Shown: in pieces, positions 15,504 to 23,920 of the stretch
Layout of the letters: every line of letters begins with the position of its first letter
Position numbering within the stretch: the first letter of the stretch is position 1
Assembly (NCBI GenBank): GCA_015075365.1
Contig: JABTUN010000002.1
Span: 310,001-374,000 of the forward strand
Length of the DNA stretch: 64,000 nt
Source: Verrucomicrobiaceae bacterium
GTDB lineage: Bacteria > Verrucomicrobiota > Verrucomicrobiia > Verrucomicrobiales > Verrucomicrobiaceae
Direction: 5' to 3'
The notes under the pieces: model-generated
What the model was told of the DNA's origin: nothing
The model's database searches: none
The model's input: only the letters and a program-made list of their open reading frames with translations
Position numbers and translations under genes: made by a program

Positions 15504-18500
15504 TTATTTGGAGGTATCACGCACGCCATTAAACTGCGGCCCGCCCGCGCCGACGTAGCCGCCGCTGGTGCCTTTTTCGTCGGGCGTGACCCAGAAGGCA
15601 TACAACGAGCCTTTTGTCTGATGGAAGCGGAACTTCACCGTCTTCCCAATCAGGTCACCAAGGTCAACCTTGTCAGCCCACTCCACCTTCAGCTTCGTTT
15701 GATCCCCGGAAGCCACGTTGGAGCTTCGCAGCACCTTTCCAGCCTCATCGAGCACTTCCACCCGCACCTCGCCGTTCACATTCACGAAGAGATGCTTGCC
15801 TTTGAACTTCACCGGACGCGTCGTCAGCTCGCCAGGGCCATCCATTGAGGCAAAGCCATCGCGGCGCAGCGTGGCGAGGCCGATGCTGCCGCCGGTATAC
15901 ATGCCGCGATGACCGCTCGGCGCGATGCCGCTGGTGCCCATGTAGGGAAAGACGAGTTGGTCATCGAGCACGACAAACACCCCCGCCGCGCCGTGCAGAT
16001 ACGCCCGATCCCACGAGCCCTCCGTGCGCGATCCGACGATGAAACCGCGTCGATCCGGTCGATCCCAGTGAAAACCATCGCGGCTGAAGCCAAGCTCCAG
16101 ATCGAGCAGCTTCGGAAACTTGCCTTTCTCGCAGACGCCGTTGTTAGGGCCACGATGGATGTAATGCATGCCGACCATGAGGCTTTCATAGGCTACCGCG
16201 TTCAGGCTGTAGAGCTGCGCAGCCTCGCCCGCCCCGGGATAGCGGCCCAGCGGCTCGGGGAGGTCGAGTTTGTCGGTGCAGGTCCAAAACACGCTCTTCT
16301 TCCAGTCGGCCCCGGCGAGAAAATCATCGCTCTCATAGTAGTAGCGGCTGCGACCGCGTGAGGTGCCCATCTTGATGCTGAAGCACCATTTCTCGCGGAA
16401 GGGATTGTAGAAGAAGGAGCAGTAATCATCCGCCGCGATGCTCGACGTCACCGCATCGGAGAACGTTTTGCCATCGGAGACATGCAGCGAGTGCATGAAG
16501 CCCTGCGGACGCTGCTCCTTCGGCACATGCAGCCAGCAAGTGAGGTATTTGAGGCGCTCCGCGGGTGATTTGGCATTCAAATCGAGCCACACGCAGTTGT
16601 CGGAGCCGCCCGTGACGAGCTTCGGCCCCGTCCAGCGCAGTCCCTCGGGCAAAAGCTGGCCTTTGCGCGTCCATGTCTTCATGTCTGGACTCGTCGCAAG
16701 CGACAGCGGCCCGCGCCATCCGGCGACGTAGAACATCTTGAAGAGCTTTTCGGCGGGATCGTAAAACACGCCGCCCTGGCCGGTGAACGTGGTCGCTTCC
16801 TCACCCTTCTCGCCTTGCGTGGACTTGCCCAGTTCGCGCTCCGTCTCGGCTTTGAAGACCGGATTGCCCTCAAACTTCTTCGCCTGATGAAAGGTGCGTT
16901 TTAATGAGGTTTCCTCGATGAGGAAATCATCGACGAAAAGCTGCCTGCCGAGGTCGATGGGCATGACTTTCGGCTTTTTCTTCAAATACGGCACTTCCAT
17001 CACCGCGTCGCTCGGCTCGCGGTAGCGCGGCGGCCATTGGTCGGGCAGCTCGATGCCGTTATAGAGCTTTTCGGGCTTCGGGCCGGTGGCCTTGTTCGCG
17101 AGCATGAGGAGCTTCGCGTCCTTCGACATGATTTTGCCCGCGAGCACGTCCTCTTCGCGAAACTTTGCCATCAGGATCTCCGCGTCGGTGTGCCGGTTCC
17201 AATCATAGAGGATGTGAATGAGCCCGTCGGGCGATTCGAAACCATCGGGATACGACACCGCGTTGCGTTCATCGAGCAGCAGGCCGCCTTTCCACGTCTG
17301 GCCTTCGTCATCGGAAAGCCACGCACTCATGTGCGTGCGCTTTGGCAGGCGCTCGGCTGGCGAACCATTCTTCACGAGCAAAATGCGGCCCGATTTGAGC
17401 CGACGCAGGAAGAAGCGCGCATTCACATTCTGCACCGTCGCAGCTTGTTTCGGCTCACTCCACGTTTTGCCGCCATCGCTGGAGAAACTCTCATGCGGCT
17501 GGCCATCGGTGCGTGCGAGCATCCACAGACGGCCGTCCTTCATCTCGACCATCATGTGCTCGTCAAACTGCCAGTCCGGGAACTGCAAGCTGCCGCGCTC
17601 CTTCCACGAAGTGCCTTCGTCGTTCGAGGCAAACACGCGACACGTTTTCTTGTGCCAATCGGAGACCGGCAGCAGCCACGAGCCATCTTTGAGCACGGTC
17701 GGCTTGTTCAGCGTGCAACCTTCCGCAAACATCACTGGTTCACTCCATGTCGGGTCCTTCGCATCAGGATCATCGCAGCGCATGAACCAGTTCGTGATGC
17801 GCCCCTTCGCATCACCGAGCTGCTGATCGAAAAACAACCACAAGCGGCCCTTCGGATCAGTCCACAGATTCCCCACCAGCGCCCCGCTGACCTTCTGCGC
17901 CGCCTCCATGCGTGCGCCGACCGCCAGACGCGGCTTCGACCACGTCGTGCCATCATCATCGCTCGTCGCCAGCAAGAAATAGCCGTCCTTCTTGTCCCCC
18001 GTGCCCGTCCAGCAGCCCCAGATGCGTCCTTTCGGCGTGCGATCCATGCCAATGATCATCGCCCCTGGCCGCGCCTCATCCTGAAACTCCGCGCCCGGAT
18101 TCGTGATGACCGACGGCATCATTCCATCCTCATCCCGAAGCTCCGCCCCATCCGCGAGCACCAGCAGCACCATCTTTTTGAACTGAAGCCGCTCGCCGGG
18201 TTTCACCGCTTTGCGATAAAGGCTCACGCGATTGATTTCGCCGGGGAAGAGCTGCACCTCCGGAGCACTCACCTTCGTGAAGCCTGCTTTTTGCAGCGCT
18301 TCCTCCTGACTAGACGCTTTCGGTCGAGTCGTCGGACTCAGCGCGAATAGCGTGCCGGGCTTAGTGACCGTCACGTTGGTCTTCTCGATGCTTGTGCGAT
18401 GGAACGGCAGTTCTTTGACTGCAGCGGGCATTTCGTCGATGACATACTCGCGATCGGCGAAGAGCTTTACGCCGCGTTTCATCACCGCAGATACATCCGC

Positions 18501-18560
18501 AGCCAGAACGGCGGTAGAGAGGCCAAAGAGAAAGGAGAGAGCTAGGAGCGGAGCACGCAT
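15504..18560 (-). CDS. Large secreted sialidase-like (BNR/Asp-box) double-propeller protein
   Basis: About 1,018 residues with signal peptide MRAPLLALSFLFGLSTAVLA. Residues 32-139 form a domain that is 80% identical (86 of 108 residues, counted by eye) to the C-terminus of the gene at 21966. An exo-sialidase-like propeller follows with at least four Asp-boxes: SDDDGTTW, SNDEGTSW, SSDGGKTW and SDDEGQTW. The second half (from about PIDLGRQLFVDDFLIEE) resembles the glycoside-hydrolase-like propellers of secreted PVC proteins and ends in a small beta domain. Likely an extracellular glycosidase; sialic acid itself is not implied. An alternative ATG lies at 18581. Confidence 0.83.
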   Translation of the reverse strand: MRAPLLALSFLFGLSTAVLAADVSAVMKRGVKLFADREYVIDEMPAAVKELPFHRTSIEKTNVTVTKPGTLFALSPTTRPKASSQEEALQKAGFTKVSAPEVQLFPGEINRVSLYRKAVKPGERLQFKKMVLLVLADGAELRDEDGMMPSVITNPGAEFQDEARPGAMIIGMDRTPKGRIWGCWTGTGDKKDGYFLLATSDDDGTTWSKPRLAVGARMEAAQKVSGALVGNLWTDPKGRLWLFFDQQLGDAKGRITNWFMRCDDPDAKDPTWSEPVMFAEGCTLNKPTVLKDGSWLLPVSDWHKKTCRVFASNDEGTSWKERGSLQFPDWQFDEHMMVEMKDGRLWMLARTDGQPHESFSSDGGKTWSEPKQAATVQNVNARFFLRRLKSGRILLVKNGSPAERLPKRTHMSAWLSDDEGQTWKGGLLLDERNAVSYPDGFESPDGLIHILYDWNRHTDAEILMAKFREEDVLAGKIMSKDAKLLMLANKATGPKPEKLYNGIELPDQWPPRYREPSDAVMEVPYLKKKPKVMPIDLGRQLFVDDFLIEETSLKRTFHQAKKFEGNPVFKAETERELGKSTQGEKGEEATTFTGQGGVFYDPAEKLFKMFYVAGWRGPLSLATSPDMKTWTRKGQLLPEGLRWTGPKLVTGGSDNCVWLDLNAKSPAERLKYLTCWLHVPKEQRPQGFMHSLHVSDGKTFSDAVTSSIAADDYCSFFYNPFREKWCFSIKMGTSRGRSRYYYESDDFLAGADWKKSVFWTCTDKLDLPEPLGRYPGAGEAAQLYSLNAVAYESLMVGMHYIHRGPNNGVCEKGKFPKLLDLELGFSRDGFHWDRPDRRGFIVGSRTEGSWDRAYLHGAAGVFVVLDDQLVFPYMGTSGIAPSGHRGMYTGGSIGLATLRRDGFASMDGPGELTTRPVKFKGKHLFVNVNGEVRVEVLDEAGKVLRSSNVASGDQTKLKVEWADKVDLGDLIGKTVKFRFHQTKGSLYAFWVTPDEKGTSGGYVGAGGPQFNGVRDTSK
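18144..18467 (-). repeat. Direct duplicate A of a 324-bp domain-coding segment
   Basis: This segment codes residues 32-139 of the large sialidase-like protein. It is paralogous to 21978-22301, which codes the C-terminal end of the gene on the far side of the kinase gene. The two copies share 86 of 108 residues and are also close at DNA level. They have the same orientation, so they form direct repeats around 18468-21977. Confidence 0.8.
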
Positions 18561-18733
18561 GTCCTTCAAAACGCCCGCCATGCCCTCTCTTCGCTCCTGA
18601 AACTCGTAAAGCGGGTGTTATGATAACCATCCGTCGAAATGGACGCGGTAGGCAGAAGGCTAGTCAGTCGAGGGGTGCGCAGATTTCCTTCGGCTAAAGC
18701 CCCATCGGTCAATGGTTCGGGCTTGCCAGACTC

Positions 18734-21700
18734 ATGGATGATTGTTTAGAATCAAAGTCCATGATCCTGACTGTCGTCTCTGCACCCATTGACTTGCTTC
18801 CCGGAGGGAAGATCGATTTGGCATCTGGCGTTTATTTGCTGGGAAAAGATGAGGGATGCAAAATCCAGCTGCTCCACGAGTCAGTCTCACATCATCATGC
18901 GCGGCTGACCATCTCCGCCGATGGCTTGATGTTGCTGGAGGACCTCGGCAGCACAAACGGATGCTGCATCGACGGCGTCGCGCTGACCAAGCCAAGTTTT
19001 TTGCTGCCAAACCAAACCCTCACCCTGGGGGCGGTTGATCTCATGGTGCAGCAGCGGGTGGTGGAGCAGATCTCTCGCGACGACTCGGACCTGGATGCCA
19101 CGCTTCAGTCTCCGCGCCTCGTCAGCACCACACCGGAGGATGGGCTTCGAGAGCTGCCTGCGGAGCTGACGTTGGCATCACGCTACGAAATCAAACGCCA
19201 CATCGCCCAGGGCGGCATGGGAGCAGTGCTGAGCGCACGACAGCCCGCCATCCGGCGTGAGGTGGCCATGAAGGTCATGCTGGGCGGTGCGGATGCGGCC
19301 AGCCGCATGCGATTCATCGAGGAGGCACAGATCACCGGGCAGCTCGAACACCCGAACATCGTCCCCGTGCACGACCTTGCGATCGACGAGCATGGCCAGC
19401 CGTTCTACACCATGAAGCTCGTGAAGGGGACCAACCTCCACGATGTGATCGAGTCATTGCGCGAGGGGAGGCCGGATGCACTGGCGCGCTACCCTCTACC
19501 AGTCCTTCTCACCGTTTTTCAAAAGGTGTGCGACGCGCTTGCCTTCGCCCATAGCCACGGGGTCATTCATCGTGATTTGAAGCCTGCCAACATCATGCTT
19601 GGGGATTTCGGCGAGGTGCTCGTCATGGACTGGGGACTGGCAAAGCTCATCCAGGCACGGACACCCGCCGCTGAGGTGGAACGCAAAGCCGCCACCATCC
19701 CCGCGGACGCCTCGCCTGCAGTTACCAGCGCTCGCGGCGATCAGTCGGACACCTTTGCCACGCTGGCGGGTTATGTCATGGGCACGCCGCAGTTCATGAG
19801 TCCCGAGCAGATCAGCGCCGATCCCGCCACGCTCGATGGCCGCAGTGACGTCTTCGCCCTCGGAGCGATTCTCTACCATGTCCTCACTCTCCAGCCACCG
19901 TTTACCGGGGAGAAGGTTCAGGAGGTGCTGGACCGCATCCAGACCGGTCGCTTCACGCAGCCGAAGGCACTGCACTCCACCGGTCTGCGACATTTGCCCG
20001 GAGGACGTGTTCCGGACTCGCTGAAGGCCGTGGTGCTCAAGGCGCTCGCCACACAGCCATGGCAGCGCTATCAGAGTGTCAGTGCCTTGCAGGCCGATCT
20101 CGCGGCTTATCAGGGCGGCTTTGCCACCAGCGCGGAAAATGCCGGCGCGTGGCGCCAGTTCCGGCTGCTCATTCAGCGGAACAAGGCCGCTTCACTCGGT
20201 CTCGCCGCCGTATTGGTGATCGGCGGCACCTTTGGCACCAAAGCCATCGTCGAAGGCCGCCGTGCTGAGCAGGCGCTCGCGGAGCTGAAAAAGTCCGCCC
20301 CCGCCTTCGCCGCCGAAGCCGACTCGCTCCTGCTCAAGGGCGACATGGACGGCGCGCTCGCCCGGCTCGACACCGCCCGCCAACTCGATGCGGAAAACCC
20401 GCGCTGGCCCGCCCGCCGCGGGCAGATCCTCGATGCCGCCCTGCGTTTCCCCGAAGCCGCAGCCGCTTACACCCAGGCCGCCTTGCTCGATTCCGCCGGC
20501 CCGTGGAAAACCGCCCGCGCGACTTCGGAGAAGCTCGCCGCTGCCCGCCGACCGGACGGCACCTATCCCACGGAGCTGCTCCGCGAACTCGCCGCGCAGG
20601 CCAAGCGCGATGGCCGCACCGGCGACGAACTCCTCCTCCTCACGCCGCTGCGAACGGCCGCCAAAGACGCGCTCCCGCTCTGGCAGGCGAAGCTGAACGC
20701 CTGGCTCGGCAAGGACGCGCCGAAGTTGCAGGTGCGGTCGGACGGCGGGCTCGCGCTCACCCTCACGCGCTTGGGCGTCAGCGATCTCTCGCCTTTGCGT
20801 GGGATGCCGCTCGCGACGATCGAACTCGGCTACACCAACGTGACCGACCTTTCGCCGCTGCAGGGGATGCCGCTGGTCGGGCTCAACATCGAGCGGACCA
20901 GAGTGAGCGGCCTCTCACCGCTGGCCGGGATGCGCCTGACGTGGATTTCCATGGCCGATGCGCCGGTCTCCGATCTCACGCCGTTGCGCGGCATGCCGCT
21001 CACCTCCTTCACCGCCCAGACGCGGGCGCTGGCCGACATTCGCCCGCTGAGCGATTCGCCATTGACCACTTACGTGCGCCTCGAAGGTTCGCGCGTCACC
21101 GATTATTCCCCGCTCGCCGGCAAGCAGATGACCGAACTCTGGCTGGCCGACTTCCCGATTGAGGATTTTTCCGTTTTGCGCGGGATGCCGCTGAAAAGGC
21201 TCCACATCGGCAACAGCTCCCTGTCCCCGGATTTGGTGGAGATCGTCATGGGCCTCGACCGGCTCGAAATACTCAGCATCAGCCCCTCCGTCCCCGGCTT
21301 CGAGCGCCTGCGTGCGCACCCGACGCTCAAATACCTCGGCCACTCCCCCAACGATTTTCGGCTCTATCCCCCCGTCGCCGACTACTGGCGCGCCTACGAC
21401 GAGCGCACCGCCCAAGCGCAGAAGAACGCGCTGCTGAAGCTCGACGTCCGCACGCGGAATGACGGCACCAAACGGCTGCAACTCACCGACCCCGCGCTCA
21501 CCGTGATCCCGCCGCTCGATTGGACGAATGTCAGCGTCTTCATCTTCTACAACACGAAGATCAGCGACCTCAGCCCCCTGCGGGGCGTGAATCTGAAGAC
21601 GATCACCTTTTACAAAACGCCGGTCGCCGACCTCGAACCCCTGCGCGGCAGCCCCGTCGTGAAGCTGGCCTTCATGGACACCGCCGTCACCGACGTGAGC

Positions 21701-21892
21701 CCGCTGCTCGACTGCCCGAACCTCGAAGTCGTCTCCCTCTCCCGCACCGTGAAGAACGTGGAAGTGTTCCGGAAGCATCCCAAGCTCCGCTATATCGGCT
21801 ACACCGAAGGCCCCGGCCCCGATTACCTGCCCGAGACGACGGCGGAGGAGTTTTGGAGAGCCTACGACGCGAAGCAGTCAGGCGACAAGTGA
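18734..21892 (+). CDS. FHA domain - Ser/Thr kinase - TM - LRR receptor-like protein
   Basis: A 1,052-residue chain. Residues about 10-105 form an FHA phosphothreonine-binding domain (LGKDEG, SVSHHHARL, GSTNG). A Hanks-type kinase starts at about 151 with the glycine loop AQGGMGAVL, VAMK, HRDLKPANIML with Asp281, DWG in place of DFG, and the activation-loop end GTPQFMSPEQI. A single membrane segment lies near 485 (SLGLAAVLVIGGTFGT). TPR-like helices follow, and from about 670 a run of bacterial leucine-rich repeats on a 'DLSPLRGMPL' theme. The FHA and kinase would be cytoplasmic and the LRR outside the membrane. It is flanked by two minus-strand sialidase-like genes. ATG 18734 is used; 18761 is possible. 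Confidence 0.9.
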   Translation: MDDCLESKSMILTVVSAPIDLLPGGKIDLASGVYLLGKDEGCKIQLLHESVSHHHARLTISADGLMLLEDLGSTNGCCIDGVALTKPSFLLPNQTLTLGAVDLMVQQRVVEQISRDDSDLDATLQSPRLVSTTPEDGLRELPAELTLASRYEIKRHIAQGGMGAVLSARQPAIRREVAMKVMLGGADAASRMRFIEEAQITGQLEHPNIVPVHDLAIDEHGQPFYTMKLVKGTNLHDVIESLREGRPDALARYPLPVLLTVFQKVCDALAFAHSHGVIHRDLKPANIMLGDFGEVLVMDWGLAKLIQARTPAAEVERKAATIPADASPAVTSARGDQSDTFATLAGYVMGTPQFMSPEQISADPATLDGRSDVFALGAILYHVLTLQPPFTGEKVQEVLDRIQTGRFTQPKALHSTGLRHLPGGRVPDSLKAVVLKALATQPWQRYQSVSALQADLAAYQGGFATSAENAGAWRQFRLLIQRNKAASLGLAAVLVIGGTFGTKAIVEGRRAEQALAELKKSAPAFAAEADSLLLKGDMDGALARLDTARQLDAENPRWPARRGQILDAALRFPEAAAAYTQAALLDSAGPWKTARATSEKLAAARRPDGTYPTELLRELAAQAKRDGRTGDELLLLTPLRTAAKDALPLWQAKLNAWLGKDAPKLQVRSDGGLALTLTRLGVSDLSPLRGMPLATIELGYTNVTDLSPLQGMPLVGLNIERTRVSGLSPLAGMRLTWISMADAPVSDLTPLRGMPLTSFTAQTRALADIRPLSDSPLTTYVRLEGSRVTDYSPLAGKQMTELWLADFPIEDFSVLRGMPLKRLHIGNSSLSPDLVEIVMGLDRLEILSISPSVPGFERLRAHPTLKYLGHSPNDFRLYPPVADYWRAYDERTAQAQKNALLKLDVRTRNDGTKRLQLTDPALTVIPPLDWTNVSVFIFYNTKISDLSPLRGVNLKTITFYKTPVADLEPLRGSPVVKLAFMDTAVTDVSPLLDCPNLEVVSLSRTVKNVEVFRKHPKLRYIGYTEGPGPDYLPETTAEEFWRAYDAKQSGDK

Positions 21893-21965
21893 TGCACTTC
21901 TATGCCCGCCTCTCCAACTGCGGAGTTTCCCAACAATCGTGGCGCTGACGAGGTCTCTGTTTTGT

Positions 21966-23546
21966 TCATTTCACCGCCGCCCCGTCAGCCACCACGAGCA
22001 CCACCAGCTTCTCGAACTGTAACCGTTCACCATTCTTCACGGCTTTGCGATACAGGCTCACGCGGTTGATTTCGCCGGGGAAGAGCTGTGTTTCGGGCAC
22101 ATCGACCTTGGTGAAGCCTGCTTTTTGCAGCGACTCTTCCTGGCTGGCGGCCTTTGGACGAATGGTGGGCGTCAGTGCGAAGAGCGTTCCGGGCTTGGTG
22201 ACCTCCACATCAAGCTTTTCGATGCTGGTGCGCAGAAAAGGCAGACCGCGCACCGGCTCAGGCAGTTCGTCGATCACATACTCGCGATCGGTGAAGAGCT
22301 TCTCGCCTGGATTCAGCTTCGCCAGCCCCTTCGGCAGCACGGGCGGCCATTCGATGCGCTTGTGGCCCGCTTGCGACTCGAACTGGCCCACATCCTCCAG
22401 CTTGCCGAACATGATGCGATCCTTCTGCGTGCCCTGGGTAACACTGAGCCAGATCACGCCCTGATGCTCATGCAGCGTGGGATATTGAAATGAATGGGGC
22501 GTGATAAAGCGATATTTGCGCTCCCAGCTTTTGCCATCGCGTGAGATGTCGATGTTGAAGATGGTGCGGCGGTCGCCGTTGATCACCTCAGCGTCCTGCC
22601 AGCCGAGGTAATAGACATCGCCGAACTTGTCGAAGGTCGGCTTGGAGTTGGAGCCTTTCACAAAGGGCATCTCCGTGCCGACGCTCCATCGTTTGCCATC
22701 CGCGCTGGTGGTGAAGTGGTAGTTGCCCTTGTCGTTGCGCACGATGGCCATCCAGGTGCCGTCGGGCAGGCGGTTCACGGCGGATTCGCTGAGTTGCTGC
22801 GTTTGCGGCTCGTTGTAATGGCCGAGCACTTCAAACGTGACGAGATCGTCGTGGAGCAGCGCGAGCGCGTTCTGGCCGACGGGAAAGTTGTTCAGTGCGA
22901 CGTAGGTCTTGCCGTCGAATTTCTTGAACGAGTCGAAGATGAACAGACCCGCGTCCCTGGCTGGACGGCGGAAGCCATGCTTCGCCGCGTCATCGTAGAA
23001 CGCCTGCGGCTGCATGTCGAAGGTGCCTGCCGCCGTCTTGAGCTTCGCGCGAAAAATGCGGTTCTCGAAGGCCGCACGTTGCAGATCGAAGTCGAGATAC
23101 CACATCTGAGCCTGCCGCTTGCCGGGATCCTGGCTGGTGAAATAGCAGCGCAGCGTCTTCGCATCCTTCTGAAGGATACGCGGCACGAAGCACTGCCCGA
23201 ACGGCAACGTCTCGTTTTCAAAAACCTGCTCACTGCGGGCGAAGTCGATGACTTTTTCCACCTCCAGCGTCTTCAGATTCACAATCGACATCGTGACGTA
23301 GATGAACGGCCACGCGGAGCTCTCACCCGCACGTTGGTCATTCGCCTCCGTGACGACATAGGCACGGTCGCCGACACAGACAAACTCCGCGTCATGCGTG
23401 CCCTTCACCTTCGGCGCGGTGACTTTGACAAGTCGCTGCATCACCACATCACCCGCGAGCACCGGATCCCAACCGTTCGGAACGAGGGACTGCGCCAGCA
23501 CCATGGGCGACATCAAAACAAGGGAGGATAGGACGGCGTTCATCAT
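21966..23546 (-). CDS. Secreted sialidase-like propeller protein with duplicated C-terminal domain
   Basis: About 526 residues from ATG 23546 (MMNAVLSSLVLMSPMVLAQ signal peptide; ATG 23543 is equally possible). The main part is a five- or six-bladed propeller with degenerate Asp-boxes (TSADGKRWS, SRDGKSWER). The last 110 residues, from LFTDREYVIDELP to VVADGAAVK, duplicate residues 32-139 of the protein encoded at 15504-18560, where they are N-terminal. The stop falls exactly where the paralogue continues into its propeller. This suggests the gene end was acquired by partial duplication. The longer frame to 23675 lacks a signal peptide start and is rejected. Confidence 0.75.
   Translation of the reverse strand: MMNAVLSSLVLMSPMVLAQSLVPNGWDPVLAGDVVMQRLVKVTAPKVKGTHDAEFVCVGDRAYVVTEANDQRAGESSAWPFIYVTMSIVNLKTLEVEKVIDFARSEQVFENETLPFGQCFVPRILQKDAKTLRCYFTSQDPGKRQAQMWYLDFDLQRAAFENRIFRAKLKTAAGTFDMQPQAFYDDAAKHGFRRPARDAGLFIFDSFKKFDGKTYVALNNFPVGQNALALLHDDLVTFEVLGHYNEPQTQQLSESAVNRLPDGTWMAIVRNDKGNYHFTTSADGKRWSVGTEMPFVKGSNSKPTFDKFGDVYYLGWQDAEVINGDRRTIFNIDISRDGKSWERKYRFITPHSFQYPTLHEHQGVIWLSVTQGTQKDRIMFGKLEDVGQFESQAGHKRIEWPPVLPKGLAKLNPGEKLFTDREYVIDELPEPVRGLPFLRTSIEKLDVEVTKPGTLFALTPTIRPKAASQEESLQKAGFTKVDVPETQLFPGEINRVSLYRKAVKNGERLQFEKLVVLVVADGAAVK
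21978..22301 (-). repeat. Direct duplicate B of the 324-bp domain-coding segment
   Basis: Encodes the C-terminal domain of the 21966-23546 protein and matches segment 18144-18467. See that entry for the comparison. The presence of the same module at the N-terminus of one protein and the C-terminus of the other points to duplication and shuffling rather than whole-gene duplication. Confidence 0.8.
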
Positions 23547-23712
23547 GACTGCTACGGCATTTAACGTCCACTTGACGATGTATCCAGCGATCATGATCGA
23601 GCTTTCGAGTGATATGTTACCCCCAGGAAGGTCCAGGAGGCTTTTAACGCAGTTGTTGCGCCAGAAACATGGCAAACAGATGTGCGTCCCAGATCATCGT
23701 GGGCCAGGCGTG

Positions 23713-23880
23713 TTAATCGCCAGGACCGACTGTGAGACTCACATCACGACCGGCTTCGGCCCCACGTTGCCCAAAGCCCATTAATTGATCCAGAAACACC
23801 AGGATGTCCGTGTTCCAATGTGCGATGCATACCGGCGGCAGGCCTTTTGTGACGTGGCAGATCGGCGAGACGTTGTGACA
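23713..23880 (-). pseudogene. Fragment of an alpha/beta-hydrolase (BD-FAE-type esterase) C-terminus
   Basis: Within the 374-bp stretch 23547-23920, which holds no intact gene, one minus-strand frame reads NVSPICHVTKGLPPVCIAHW then NTDILVFLDQ, ending in a stop at 23713-23715. This matches the typical 'SPI-x-HVTKDDPP-x-LIIHGD-x-D-x-LVP' segment near the C-terminus of BD-FAE/acetyl-xylan esterases, with the HGD degraded to HWN. No start, nucleophile or catalytic His is present. It is probably the relic of an esterase gene lost next to the intact esterase at 23921. Nothing else was recognised in this gap. Confidence 0.45.
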
Positions 23881-23920
23881 CTGACGGTCTGAGCCAGCGC
23901 AGATAACAGAGGAAGTTGAA

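Noticed and set aside
15504..18560. Calling this a true sialidase.
   Set aside because: Asp-boxes mark the propeller fold, but the catalytic Arg triad and nucleophilic Tyr could not be assigned, so only 'sialidase-like' is supported.
18692..18701. GGC-TAAA-GCC upstream of the kinase gene as another family member.
   Set aside because: Only 3-bp arms and no GAACTAC flank; too weak to count.
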